From positions 40,432,651-40,496,650 of the forward strand of contig OX422218.1 in the NCBI GenBank assembly GCA_949130495.1: DNA of 64,000 nucleotides, in the 5' to 3' direction. Under the pieces are notes generated by a model. It did not search any database. It had not been told where the DNA came from and was given only the letters and a program-made list of their open reading frames with translations. The position numbers were made by a program, and so were the translations under genes. Below, one piece after another: positions 11,618-23,571 of the stretch (within the stretch, counting starts at the first letter, position 1; the number at the start of each line of letters is the position of its first letter). The stretch comes from Sambucus nigra. Taxonomy: Eukaryota; Streptophyta; Magnoliopsida; Dipsacales; Adoxaceae.

Positions 11618-14562
11618 AACAAGAAATGTCTTCATTTTAAAAAGTGAGTGAAAAAATGGTTTTAAATACTTTATATTCATAATCGAGTCGGACAGAGTAT
11701 CAAAAAATATCGGATCGAGGGACACGCATATTGAGAGATCGTTTCATTTCGGGAGATAGACTCTCATTGTTTGTTATTGTAACTCAAGATATGAACAAGT
11801 TTGAGTAGCCATGAGTCTTCGATAGATATATCTTACGGATTTGAGTATGTGTGATGAACCAACTCATTTGAATACCTGATCCAACACCATTTCCACAATA
11901 CTAATTTTACAACTCACATGACGAAACCACAAATACTATTTTCCCGGTTTTATTTTCTTCAACTAAACTCACATGCTTCACAACATTAGCATTCACTATT
12001 TCATATATCTTCCACACATGCCAAGCCAAAATCGTCATCCACTACTATTTATAACTAAGAAATTTAGGACATAGTCAAATTCGTAAGTTATATCTATTTA
12101 AGACTCGTGGGTATGATTTTGGGTTGAATTCTTATTGAGTGTTGTTTTTTTATATAACGTAACACAATATTATAAAGTACTTAAAATCTTCTGATAAGTT
12201 TACACTTTAATATGTTGTCGAATATCTCCTAAATTATTTTACTAGTCAAATGAAAAAAAATATTTTGCATCTAATAATTACAACTACGAATTAGGTTATA
12301 AATCTTTAGTATATGTGTAAATGGGACCAATGAGAAAATGAATTAATTAAAAGAATTAAATTTCAATGTTCCCCTTAAAAAAAAGATTGTATGAGAGATT
12401 TTTTTTTTCAATTTATAACAAGATAAAGTCGAAATAGTCTTTGGGTCCGGGAATGTGGGTCTGCTCCAGCTGCACTAATTAATCGCAATTTTTTTCATTA
12501 GTTAAAAAAACTATATAATAGTTTTTTGTATTAATAAACATAGCTTTTATTATTTATGAAAAAAATATTTTTTCCTAATTTTAATTAAAAGTTGTTTAAT
12601 TTTAATGAAAAAGTGTTTTTTTATGCAAAAAACTGTTTTTTGTATTAAAAACTATTTCATATCCACAAAATAATGCAAAACTTAAAAAAAGAAAAGAAAA
12701 AGAAAGCCCAAATGCGATCGCCAAGCGGGCTACAAGGCGGTACATATAAACTTTCACTTCTATAAATACAAGAAATATCTTCATTTTAATTATTGAGTGA
12801 AAGAATAGTTTTAAATGATTTATATTCCTAATGGAGTCGCACAGAGTATCAAACATTATCGGATCGTGGGACACGCATATTGAGAGATCATTTCATTTTG
12901 GAAGATAGGCTCTCATTTTTCATTATTGTAACTCCAGATATGAACGAGTCTGAGTACCCATGATACTTCAATAGATATATCTTACGGATTTGAGTACCTG
13001 TGATGAACCAACTCATTTGAATGCCTATCATGAATTTTTTGACTTCCAAAACTCCAATGATACACCTGATAAATTGAATACCCGATCCAACACCATTTCC
13101 TGAATACTAATTTTATAACTCGCATGATGAAACCACAAACACTATATGCCCTATTTTATTTTCTTCAATTAAACTCACACGCTTCCCAACATTGGCATTC
13201 GCTGTCTCCTATATCTTCCACACATGCCAAACCAAAATCGTCTTCCACTACTATTTATAACAAAATATTTAGGACATACTCAAATCCGTAAGATATATCT
13301 ATTTAAGACTCATAATTATGTTTTTGGGATGAATTCTTGTTGAGTTTTGTTTGTTATATTACGTAACACAGTATTATAAAGTACTTAAATTGTTCAGATA
13401 AGTTTACACTTTAATATGTTGTCGAATATGTTTTCAATTTTTTTAATAGTCAAATGAAAAAAAAATATTTTGCATCTAATAATTACAAATAGGAATTATG
13501 TTTTAAATCTTTATCATATGTGTAAATGGGACTAATGAGAAAATGAATTCATTAAAATAATTAAATTTCAATGTTCCCCTCAAAAAACAGATTGTAAGAG
13601 AGAATTTTATTTTATTTTTTTCAATTTACAAAAAGATAAAGTCAAAACATTCTTTGGGTCCGGGAATGTGGGTCCGCACCAGCGGAACTAATTAATCGCG
13701 ATATTTTTTCATTAATTAAAAAAACAATTTTATAGATTTTTTTATAAATAAACATAGTTTTTATTATTTACGAAAAAAAAAATTTAATTTTAATTAAAAG
13801 TTGTTTAGTTTTAATAAAAAAAATGTAATTTTTTATACAATTTTTTTTTCTATTAAAAACTGTTTTTATATCAACAAAATAATGCAAAACTTAAAAAAAG
13901 AATAAAAAAAAAAAAGTTCAAATGCGGTCGCTAGGCGGGCTATAGGGCAGTACATACAAACTTTCCCTTATATAAGTAGAAGAAATGTCTTCATTTTAAA
14001 ATGTGAGTGAAAAATGGTTTTAAATACTTTATATTCAGAATCGAGTTGGACACAGTATCCAAAAATATCTGATCGAGGGACACGCATATTGAGAGATCGT
14101 TTCATTTCGGGAGATAGACTCTCATTGTTTATTATTGTAACTCAAGTTATGAACAGGTTTGTGTACCCATGAGTCTTCAATAGATATATCTTACGGATTT
14201 GAGTACGTTTGATGAACCAACTCATTTGAATGCCTATCATGAATTTTTTGACTGTCAAAACTCCAGTGATACACCTGATAAAGTGAGTACCTGATCCAAC
14301 ACCATTTCCACAATACCAATTTTATGACTCACATGACGAAACCACAAACGATTTTCCTAGTTTTATTTTCTTCAACTAAACTCACACACTTCACAACATT
14401 AGCCTTCAATGTTTCATATATCTTCCACTCATGCCAAGCAAAAATCGTCTTCCACTACTATTTATAACTAAGAAATTTAGGACATACTCAAATCCGTAAG
14501 TTATATCTATTTAAGACTCATCGGTATGATTTTGGGTTGAATTCTTATTGAGTTTTGTTTTT
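11618..14562. repeat. 1.2 kb tandem repeat array 1 (about 2.5 units)
   Basis: Continuation of the unit begun at 1509. The landmark GGTACATA recurs at 12739 and about 13949, a spacing of ~1.21 kb; the distance from the copy at 1591, after removing the gypsy element, is ~1.15 kb. Each unit carries GGGTCCGGGAATGTGGGTCC, a TATA-like sequence before AAGAAATGTCTTCATTTT, and a T-rich end. Related arrays lie at 39773-42183, 44150-46588 and 55173-57545. I see no transposase, RT or RNA gene in a unit. Minus-strand frames of 70-90 codons recur because the units are copies. The class is unknown. Confidence 0.85.
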
Positions 14563-14820
14563 TATTAAAAAATAGGTTTTTTGCTATTTTTAAAAAATTG
14601 GGCAAATTTTCGCACCTTTTAAAGTGCTTAAAAACAATGAAAGTTTGACCCTTCTTTTAAAACATAGCAAAAAACGTTTTACTGAGATGATTTTTTTTGG
14701 ATGAGTCGCTTGAAATGTTTAAAAATCACACAAAAAAAATCACCTCAGAAATATTCTTTGTATTATTTTAAAAAAATGATGTGCAAATTTAGTGTGCACA
14801 GGATACTGTCTGTCTGTATG

Positions 14821-14900
<80 letters not shown>

Positions 14901-15040
14901 TTGAACACATTGTAGATTGCAACTTGTAAGGCGAGGATACCTATTATGAAATGCGAGGTCTCTCAATGTCTATCCACCGGATTTTTGCAATTGTAAATTA
15001 AACGCATTTAGCATTTAGTTAATGATGATAAAATATTCCT
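14563..15040. other. Unassigned AT-rich stretch with a TA/GA microsatellite
   Basis: It contains a short inverted repeat (AGGTTTTTTGCTAT near 14575 and ATAGCAAAAAACG near 14664) and a compound microsatellite: (TA)n about 14829-14860 then (GA)n about 14861-14900. No credible coding frame; those here only translate the microsatellite. Confidence 0.6.
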
Positions 15041-15558
15041 TTGTATTATACACTGTCTTTTACAAATAACCTGTCATTTTTTTAATAAACTCTTCGAAGC
15101 CTTGTACACTTCGGATTTATTTTTCTTCTTCATATACTGTCATATGAATAATATATATAATATTTTGTTATATATATAATATATATTCGGCGAGAGAGAA
15201 GACCATGACGGTGAGCTGGTTTGTGGAAAATTGTGAACTTTAAAATCCAATAATAAATCCATTTAAGGATCGACTACTATAAGTGTATTGCATTTATCAG
15301 TGGAGGATCTCAACCATGTCTATCCCCCCAACTTAAGTTATTTATTGAACAAAAAATGATTAAGTCTAATCCTTGGGAGATGTAAATAAAAAGATGACAT
15401 GGTAATTGTATATAGAACCATGAACTAACAATTTACAACAAACTAATTGTTAAATGTGTTTAATTAACAATTGTTCAATTCTGGTGGTTAAACATTGGGA
15501 GACAACAAATTTCTTTGCGGATATCATGACTTTACATGTGTCAATATATTTTTTTTCC

Positions 15559-15690
<132 letters not shown>

Positions 15691-16565
15691 TGAATTGCCT
15701 ATATGGCCCTTAAAGTATATGAATTCTTTTTATTAAGCCGATAATTTTATTTTTTCAATTAAGTCCCTAAAGTATCTATATGGTGTCAGCTTGGCACTCC
15801 CATCCATTTTCACCGTTAACTTAAATGGAATTTAGGGCTAAAAGTTGTATTTTTTTTTATTAATAATTAAGAAATATTAAAAGTAGTTAAAAATGACTTA
15901 AATTTTTATCAAAAAATTATTTTCATATTAATTTTTTTTTAAAATTCACATATTTTGTTATAGAAAATATTTTTGAGGAAAAAGTTCTAATTGTAGCAAA
16001 ACTGACAAATGAAAACAAACGGATATATTAAAAATTATTTCTAATAAAAAAACTATTTTTAACCCAAAAAAATATATTCGGAAAAAAGATTCTAAAAAAC
16101 AATTCTTTAAAAAAAACTTACAAAGAATAAAACAGTTCTAGAAATAATAGTTCTTAACAATAATTTTTTTTAAATAGTTTTGACAATAGTAAAACTTCAT
16201 TTTCACGAGTGAAACATTTTAACAATAAAAGGCATTTTTGGCAAAAAACAAGTGAGTTTATTAATGAAAAACTGTTTTTCCCAAAGAATATAGTTTGTAG
16301 AGAAAAACAATTAAGAGAATACAATTTTAGTACACTATTAACACAGTTTTGGACCAAAAAGGAAACAATTTCAACGAATAAAAAACTATTTAACAAAAAA
16401 CAATTTTTAACAATAAAAAATAGCTTTGACAAATATAAAACATTCTTAACGAAAAATATTTTTTTGCGAAAAATGGGTTATGAAAAACAAGTTCAAAGAA
16501 TTAACAATTTCCAGTGGGATGGTGAAATTTTGTGAAAACTTTTCAATCCTATATAAGGGAAAAAT

Positions 16566-16735
16566 GTTTGATGTTTAGACATCAAACTTCCGATGTCTTG
16601 GAGATGTGATTGGTCAATGCTGCTGACGTGGACGCACATTACTTATGAAAATAAGTCTACACCAGCGGCATTAATCAATCACATCTGCAAGACATCAAAT
16701 TTTTGATATCTCAGAGACATCAAACTTTTTTTCGT
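16566..16735. repeat. Hairpin (foldback) sequence in P1
   Basis: It opens with a short palindrome (GTTTGATGT, loop TTAG, ACATCAAAC, 16566-16587). This is followed by arms GATGTCTTGGAGATGTGATT (from 16590) and AATCACATCTGCAAGACATC (to about 16697), about 37 bases apart from arm to arm after CAATGCTGCTG/CAGCGGCATT extensions. A near-copy is at 24668-24835. It may be a MITE; no target duplication is evident. Confidence 0.65.
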
Positions 16736-16900
16736 ATATAAGTAACAAAATTTTACCAGCAAAATTAGTAAAAAATATGGCCAAATATATATGTAGACAT
16801 GGTATTCGTGCAATTTTTTAATGATAAATAAAGGTTAGCAAACATGTAAATTAATGTGCGAAATATTTATTTGCCCCTATATATTACATTTGTCGGGGTG

Positions 16901-17371
16901 TATCAAAGGGACCATAATGTTTTTATTTTGACTTAATGTAATTATGTATATGGGATAATGAGTAAAATATGTAATTGGTTGATTCTACCCACTCTTGGTA
17001 TTCAATTTCCCACGAGATTCACATGGGCATCCACATTGGTATTTCCATATTTTAATGGGAAGCAATTATCGTTGATATTAGATGTTGGAAAATGATAGGA
17101 TACAAGTTTTTTCACTTCATTATCACTGATCTTAAATATTCCCAATAACCCAAAAAAATTATGTTCATTATTTAAATTTATTTTTATTTATATTATTAAT
17201 AGAAAATATCGATTTTGTACCTGACTAGTTATTGATGAAAGGACTATAAACTCCCAAAACCATGGTATTTATTTAAAGATTTTTCCCCCTTTACTAAATT
17301 TTATGTATCAGTTTTTAATTATACCGGAGTTTGAAGTGAAAAGGTGACTAAACATAAAGGTAGTAACGTGC
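16901..17371. other. Non-coding flank shared with other P blocks
   Basis: It contains the landmark CACATGGGCATCCACATTGG, which recurs near 25253, 33587 and, diverged, 61019. No gene is seen. Confidence 0.55.
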
Positions 17372-17380
17372 CCATAACAC

Positions 17381-17716
17381 GGAAATTTGTTTGATGTTGT
17401 CAAAGACATCATCTTTTGATGTCTCTCAATCGTTGGAATCCAGCTGGCATTTAACAAAAAGACTCTATCTCTCTTATTAATGTGTCCAACTAACTATATT
17501 CTCTCTCTTATTAATGTGTCCAACTAACTATACACATGTATGGATAAAAAAATCATACATATAAACTCTTTGTATATAAAAAAAAATTCCCTTTTTTATG
17601 CAAGTTAATTTTTTTAAAGTTGTTTTTATATCAAAAAAACGTTATAAAACTAAAAAGAACAGTTTTTTAATGTTCATTTATATATTTTGAAAAAAAATCT
17701 ATTTTTTATAATTATT

Positions 17717-17814
<98 letters not shown>

Positions 17815-19162
17815 ACAAAATATTATTGTAAATGAAAACGTTTTTATTTTGTTCAATGGCAAAAAAGTAGAAAAAATAAAAAAAAGTATTTTTTATGAAT
17901 AATAATGTTATCTTTTTAAATGTTTTTTTAAAATAACGATAAAACCTGTATGTTATACATAAAACAATTTATATATAGAAAAATTACTTTTTAAGATTAT
18001 TTAAAAAAACATATATGTTTATATGTATAAAAACATTCTTTTATGGTTTTTTTAGGTACAAAAACGTCATATTGCTTATAAAAATAGTTGCTTTTAACGT
18101 TTTTTTTATATAAAATGTATGTAAACTATTTTTTATATACAAAGACATTAAAAAGTAATTTTTTAATATAACATACTGGTTTTAACCTTATTTAAAAAAA
18201 ACATTTAAAAAAGTTAATAACATTATTATTCATAAAAAAACTTTTTAACATTTAAACGTTAAACCATTTTTTAAACGTTAAACGTTAAAAAAATTGTTTT
18301 TTAAATAACGATAAAATGTAATTTTGTAATATATAAAATGTTTTATGTATAACATACAGGTTTTAACGTTATTTAAAAAAACGTTTAAAAAAGTTAAGAA
18401 CATTATAATTCATAAAAAATAATAACATTATTATTCATAAAAAATACTTTTATCTTATTAACTTTTTTAAACGTTTTTTTTAAAATAACATTAAAACATG
18501 TATGTTATACATAAAACAATATATATATTGAAAAGTTACTTTTTAACACCCATAAAAGAATGTTTTTATTCATAAAAACCTATATGTTTTTTTAAATAAC
18601 GCTAAAAAGATTTTTTTTGATATATAAATTGTTCTATGTATAACATACAGGTTTTATCGTTATTTAAAATTAATGTTTAAAAAGTTAATAACATTATTAT
18701 TCATAAAAAATAATTTTTTTTCATTTTTTTCGGATTTTTTTTTTCCATTGAACAAAATAAAAACGTTTTCATTTACAATAATAATTTGTGATATATATAT
18801 GTATAAATAACTAATAAAAAAAGAGATTTTTTTTTCAAAATATATAAATGAACATTAAAAAACTGTTCTTTTTAGTTTTATAACCTTTTTTTAAAATATA
18901 AAAACAACTTTAAAAAAATTTACTTTGATAAAAAAGGGAACTTTTTTTTTATATACAAACAGTTTTTTAATGCAAAGAGTTTATACGTATGATTTTCTGA
19001 TACATACATGTGTATAGTTAATTGGACACATTAATAAGAGAGAGAGTATTGTTAGTTAGACACATTAATAAGAGAGAGAGTCTTTTTGTTAAATGACACT
19101 TGGATTTCAACGATTGAGAGACATCAAAAGATGATGTCTTTGACAACATCAAGAAAAATTCC
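17381..19162. mobile_element. Mutator-like long-palindrome (foldback) element with 9 bp target duplication
   Basis: The left end GGAAATTTGTTTGATGTTG and the right end CATCAAGAAAAATTCC are inverted, and the element is flanked by CCATAACAC at 17372-17380 and 19163-19171. A 9 bp duplication with ends starting GG is typical of Mutator-like elements. The two halves are inverted copies of each other for most of the length: GTCAAAGACATCATCTTTTG, the repeated CTCTCTTATTAATGTGTCCA pairs, and the CGTTTTTATTTTGTTCAATG stretch all recur inverted. The centre is simple A/T sequence with short repeats. No transposase is encoded, so it is non-autonomous. A CA/TA microsatellite sits in the left arm (17719-17813). 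Confidence 0.85.
17719..17813. repeat. Compound (CA)n(TA)n microsatellite
   Basis: About 70 bp of CA with one interruption, then about 25 bp of TA, in the left arm of the palindromic element. The right arm has only a short TA run here (about 18788-18803), so the tract expanded after the arms formed. Confidence 0.95.
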
Positions 19163-19171
19163 CCATAACAC

Positions 19172-20289
19172 CTCTTGGTCTTTTCACAATTTAGTAGGTG
19201 CCGACACCAAATTTTCTTTGTTCAAAGTAATGGACTTCCAATTAGCATGGTACATATGATAACACCAATTAAAAATATTTAATAAATGCAGTTACATACT
19301 CATCATATTATAATGTGTCAGTTTGATGGAATATTTTTTTAAACAAATCAGACTAGTAGTTTGGACTCGCGTAAACAAAAAATACGGTGTCATTTTAAAT
19401 AAAAAATCACAATATCATGTTAACACAATATTATAAAGTAGATAAATTGTTCGGATTCCTTTACTTTTTAATATGTTGTAAAAATTTTAAAAAGTTTACG
19501 AAGGAGTAAGCATGCTGTCAAGTATGTCCTAAATTTTTTCCAAGTGTCAAATGAAAAAAAAAAAGTGCATCTAATAGTTACAACTAGGAATTAGGTTATA
19601 AATATTAAGCATATGTGTAAATGGGACCAATGAGAAAATGAATTGGATTAAAAAAAATTAATTTTCAATGTTTCCCATAAAAAACAGGGTGTATTATTTT
19701 TCATTACAAAATCAATTAAATTTAAAGGCACGTATGAGAGAATTTTTTATTTTTTTAATTTACAACAAGACAAATTCAAAACATTATTTTTTCTATCAAC
19801 AATATGGTACGTGTGGATACCCAGATGACTTTTTTCAAGCAACCTAGTGGAATATCAATAAGCTTGGTACAAATGATAACACTATAATATGGGAGAAAGA
19901 CCTTTCACGTGGCATAATAATGTTGTACCTTTTTTCAAAATTTTAATATATATATATATATATATATTCAGAACTTGAACAAAAGATTATATATTGCAAC
20001 ATGTAAGGCCATGATATCCACAAAATCTTGTCATCTTTCGGGATTCACATGGGTATCCACATGGGTAGTTCAATATTTTAAGTGGAAGCAATTATCGTTG
20101 ATATTAGATTTTATTCCTAAATTTTTGCAAATTTTTGCTGATACAAAAATGAGTTGCGCAGTTATAAATGGTCTACTGGGTCTTGCAGAATTTTTGGAGG
20201 AAAAAAACGTCACACATGTTAGAGTTAGCAGAATGCATTTAGAATTCTATTAAAAACGATCATAATATATATAATTATAGATGATTGTT
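19172..20289. repeat. Right flank of the Mutator-like element, duplicated at 62427-63450
   Basis: This ~1.1 kb is closely repeated at 62427-63450. It holds a TA microsatellite (19948-19968) and an exon-like end: the acceptor-like TGGGTCTTGCAG (to 20187) followed by a short open frame FLEEKNVTHVRVSRMHLEFY ending in TAA at 20251-20253. No complete gene is visible. It ends at the LINE target duplication TATAGATGATTGTT (20276-20289). Confidence 0.65.
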
Positions 20290-20498
20290 TTTTTTTGGAT
20301 AAGTAAATGATATTATTGAACCAACGCTAAGGGAGCGAACCCGTATACAGGAAGTATACAAAAACAGAAAATATGATCAAACTAACAAAGCAAAACATCC
20401 TGAAAACCAGAAAACCATACTACCAAATCGAGTGAAGCTCCTCAACAAAGTCAAGAACCTCCTGGGTCGTGACAGTGAGGCTCTCCTTAAGGATGCTA

Positions 20499-20733
20499 AT
20501 GAACCTCTTCTCGATTGAAATGCTATACCAGTCCCACCTGCTGAGATACAACCCAACCTTGTTATTTATCTTATCTCTTCATCTAGTGTTATTCCTCCCT
20601 TTTTTAATAACAATGTATTCGAGACCTATTTTGATGAGGTTCTCAACACTATTTTTCTCGAAAGTGAAATAAACAAGTATTTTGATTATCTTGATGTCCC
20701 TTACATTAATTATCTTGATTCTAATCAAACTCT

Positions 20734-20773
<40 letters not shown>

Positions 20774-21083
20774 GAAAATAAATTATTCTTAACTGATCTT
20801 AATAAGGTAAGTAACAAACAACATAACCATGTTCAAATTGATGAGGATGAAATTCTTGTTATTAATCTCGGTTCTAGTAGCCAATAAGGCGAGATTAGGA
20901 TATGGTCTACCCTTAACGAGCATCAGCGCGCGTAATTCGATGAGCTGCTAAAAGAATTTGTGGATGTCTTCACATGGTCCTATGATGACATGCCCGGTAT
21001 CGATCCCAAATAGCTCAACATAAGATCTTAACTCTCTCATTAAATTAGTCAAACAGAAGCTGCGAAAGCTCCATACTGAACGG
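20499..21083 (+). mobile_element. Ty3/gypsy (Tat/Athila-like) pol fragment inside the LINE
   Basis: The plus strand reads EDEILVINLGSSSQ, then a stop, then FDELLKEF, EFVDVFTWSYDDMPGIDP (20954-21007) and broken RT-like sequence, the linker and RT start of Tat/Athila-type gypsy elements. A (GAT)n run at about 20730-20770 encodes polyaspartate upstream. It interrupts the C-terminus of LINE ORF2. LTRs and a target duplication are not seen, so it may have been carried in by repair rather than transposition. Confidence 0.72.
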
Positions 21084-22013
21084 TTACTGAAAGTCAAGCA
21101 GAGTGCGCAAAAACAGATACCGTAGTCTTGATGGCGCCGTCTCGATGCCCTGAAAGCATCTCGCATTTCTCTCCTTCCATACTGTCCAAAAAATGCAATG
21201 AGGCACTAAACACCACACCCTCCTGTTTCCCATCCACCCCCACGGGGGTCTCCACCCCTCTAAAAGAACCCTAACAGAGACAGGCATCACCCAAGCGATC
21301 CTAGTGATAGCAAAGAAAATGTCCCACATGCCTCTAGCCACCTTGCAATGAAGAAGAAGGTGGTTAGTCTTCTCCTCATTCTCCTTACATAACCAACAAC
21401 GACTCGCTAGCCGACAACCTCTCTTTTGTAGCCCCTCAAGAGTCATAATGGCCTGTCTGGTCGCTGTCCACACAAAGAATCTGACTTTCGGCGGTGCTTT
21501 AACCTTCCAAATGTTCTTCCATGGGAAGCAAGAACTGGTCATCCCACTACCACTCAATATCGAATAGTAACCATTAACCGAGAATACCCCAGTCCCACCC
21601 CCCATCCACCGTAAGGAATCCTCACTAGCCGTCGGGCGGGGGGCCAAATCCAACCACTCATAGAACCTATCTGCCTCCTCAAGCTCCCAATCCCATAGCC
21701 TTCTTCTGAACTGAGGACACCAAGCCACCCCCTCCGCGCTAATAGTCATATGATCAGCCACCAACCCATCCTGCTCCCTTCCAAGGTCATACATTCCTGG
21801 GAATAGCTCCTGTAAGGACCCCTGAACTCCCCACCTATCCTTCCAGAACCTGATCGTGTCACCCTTCCCCAACTTAAAGTCCGTGTACCTGGAGAATTCC
21901 ACCCACCCCCTCGCAATATGCTTCCACAAACCCATGCCATGTGAAAAATTACCTACCATCGGTCCCCAACCTCGCTTAGAGATTCCCCCCCTTGCCCCTA
22001 CACTCTCCTCCAT
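21084..22013 (-). pseudogene. C-terminal part of LINE ORF2 (zf-RVT region)
   Basis: A 309-codon minus frame with the hallmarks of the region after plant L1 reverse transcriptase: GKGDTIRFWKDRW near the start and the zf-RVT module. That module includes WKAPPKVRFFVWTA-like sequence (FPWKNIWKVKAPPKVRFFVW), CWLCKENEETNHLLLHC-type cysteines and histidines, and a C-terminal VPHCIFWTVWKERNARCF block. RT and endonuclease are absent. The frame breaks near 21084, where a foreign fragment enters; the original continuation (KESLTVTTQEVLDFVEEL) is readable at 20430-20498. Confidence 0.9.
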
Positions 22014-22091
22014 AGCTTATGTTCCTCACGAGAAAACCTCCACAACCACTTCCCTAATAAAGCTAAGCTTGTAGGTATGACCATATGACTA

Positions 22092-22643
22092 TTAGCGCGG
22101 AGTTTGATAAACTATAAAGTCTATAAACTCTAATTTTAAGTCTGAGCTCAGAGTTTGATAAACTCTAATTTTAATTTTGGAATGAGGCCATTCCTCCTTT
22201 CTCGCAGCTTGTAGGTATGACCTTCCTTCTACTCTCATACAGCTCACAACAGTGGCCTGCTCAACCTCCGCACATCTCACTTTCTTCTCCATGTTGTAGA
22301 ATACTCTTCCTATAAACCCCCAACCCGTACTGCCCCCTTCATGTGGTACTTTAATGTGCGTCCTTGTCTTCTTCTCTCTTACTACAATGTTAAACCAATG
22401 AGAACCCCTCCTTAAACTTGTGAATGCAATCACCTTCCTCTGGGAACTCTCTCTCATTCTGAAAAACCCCCTTGGCATCCTGGATGCTTCTCTGAAGCAG
22501 AAACTCGACCAAAAAATTTCCCCCCTCACAAACTCAGCTTCAAGTTTGTTACCACCATATTGCGCAGTCAATCTAACCCGGTAACTCTGGCCCCAAGCTT
22601 CTTTAACCAACCACCACTCCTCCCCTCCTACCATAAAAGACAT
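22092..22643 (-). pseudogene. N-terminal region of LINE ORF1 (tentative)
   Basis: A 183-codon minus frame containing EEWWLVKEAWGQSYRVRL, SHWFNIVVREKK, GSTGWGFIGRVF and GRSYLQAARKEEW. This order (a WWL-type strand, a GWG stretch, then an RSY motif) resembles the N-terminal part of plant L1 ORF1 proteins that precede DUF4283. It lies upstream of the ORF2 remnant on the same strand inside the same target duplications. The frame ends in a short duplicated AGTTTGATAAACT sequence. Assignment rests on context and pattern. Confidence 0.55.
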
Positions 22644-22822
22644 AACTCAAAAAAGCAATTGTATTCAATCTTCAAATGCTCAAAAAAGTGTATACATAAG
22701 AACTCAACGATGGCAATCTTCAATCTTCATACATGGAAAAAATAAAATTTGTTGTAGTGAAAAAGTAGTCCCTCTTGAATTATCTCATGATCCTCCCCCT
22801 CACAAACGTATAGATGATTGTT

Positions 22823-23003
22823 ATATTTAAAGTGTCATATAAATTAATTATAATAAGTATATAATGACACTTTATAAAAAAATATCATGTAATCAATATT
22901 ATACAAAAAAATATCATGTAATCAATATAATTATACTTTTAATGGCTTTTTTTATTAAACTGTCTTGAAGTCATTTATAACAGTGTAAAGAAAATGGACT
23001 TTT
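22823..23003. mobile_element. CACTA-like terminal fragment
   Basis: It ends GACTTTTCTTGTAGTG (to about 23003), the inverted form of the CACTACAAGAAAA terminus of plant CACTA elements. It includes short inverted stretches (AAAGTGTCATATAAATTAAT / ATAATGACACTTTAT). A copy is at 31812-31999. No partner end or transposase is seen. Confidence 0.5.
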
Positions 23004-23536
23004 CTTGTAGTGAAATAACCGATCATTTTTTTTATAAAGTCTCCGAAGACTTGTACACTTCGGATTTATTTTTCCTTTGCTTGATATGTCATATGAATAA
23101 TATATATAATCTTTTGTTAGATAAATAATATAAATTGGGCCAGAGAGAACACCATGAAAGTGAGCTGGTTCGTGGAAAAATGTGAATTTTAAAATCCAAT
23201 GTTAAATCCATTTAATAATTGACTACTACAAGTGTAATGCAATTATGAGTGGAGGATCCCAGCATAGAACGCCTCACTTCCTCAACCACTTCTATCCACT
23301 AACTTAAGTTATATGTAGAACAAAAGATGATTAAGTTTAATCCTTTGGAGACATAAATAAAAAGATGACACGGTAATTGTACATAAAACCATGAAATATC
23401 TCTTTACAACAAACTAAATGTTAAATGTATTTAATTAACAGTTTTTCAATTCAGGTGGATAAACATTGGGAGAGAGAAAATTTCTTGGCGGATATCATGA
23501 CTTTACATGTATCAGTATATAGGTTTTTTTTTCCAT

Positions 23537-23571
<35 letters not shown>

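Larger units (their letters stand above)
20290..22808 (-). mobile_element. Rearranged L1-type LINE with 14 bp target duplication
   Basis: The minus-strand LINE ends in a poly-A (poly-T from about 20290 on the plus strand) and is flanked by TATAGATGATTGTT at 20276-20289 and 22809-22822. The same sequence without the insert occurs at 31793-31812, which proves the borders. From its 5' end it has a short leader, an ORF1 N-terminal region, then directly the C-terminal part of ORF2 and a 3' UTR. Most of ORF1 and the endonuclease/RT core are missing. A plus-strand gypsy fragment lies near the 3' end. The 3' UTR motif GCGAACCCGTATACAGGAAG is shared with the LINE at 47928. Confidence 0.88.

Noticed and set aside
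12602..12874. Minus frame MSHD.IMFDTLCDSIRNI recurring at 40986 and 45333
   Set aside because: It is found in the same phase of each 1.2 kb unit, has variable length, and the frame is broken in other units. It is consistent with non-coding duplicates.
16154..16535. Overlapping frames of 92 and 108 codons on opposite strands
   Set aside because: Both translate A/T-rich simple sequence of biased composition, and the equivalent region in P2 has different frames.
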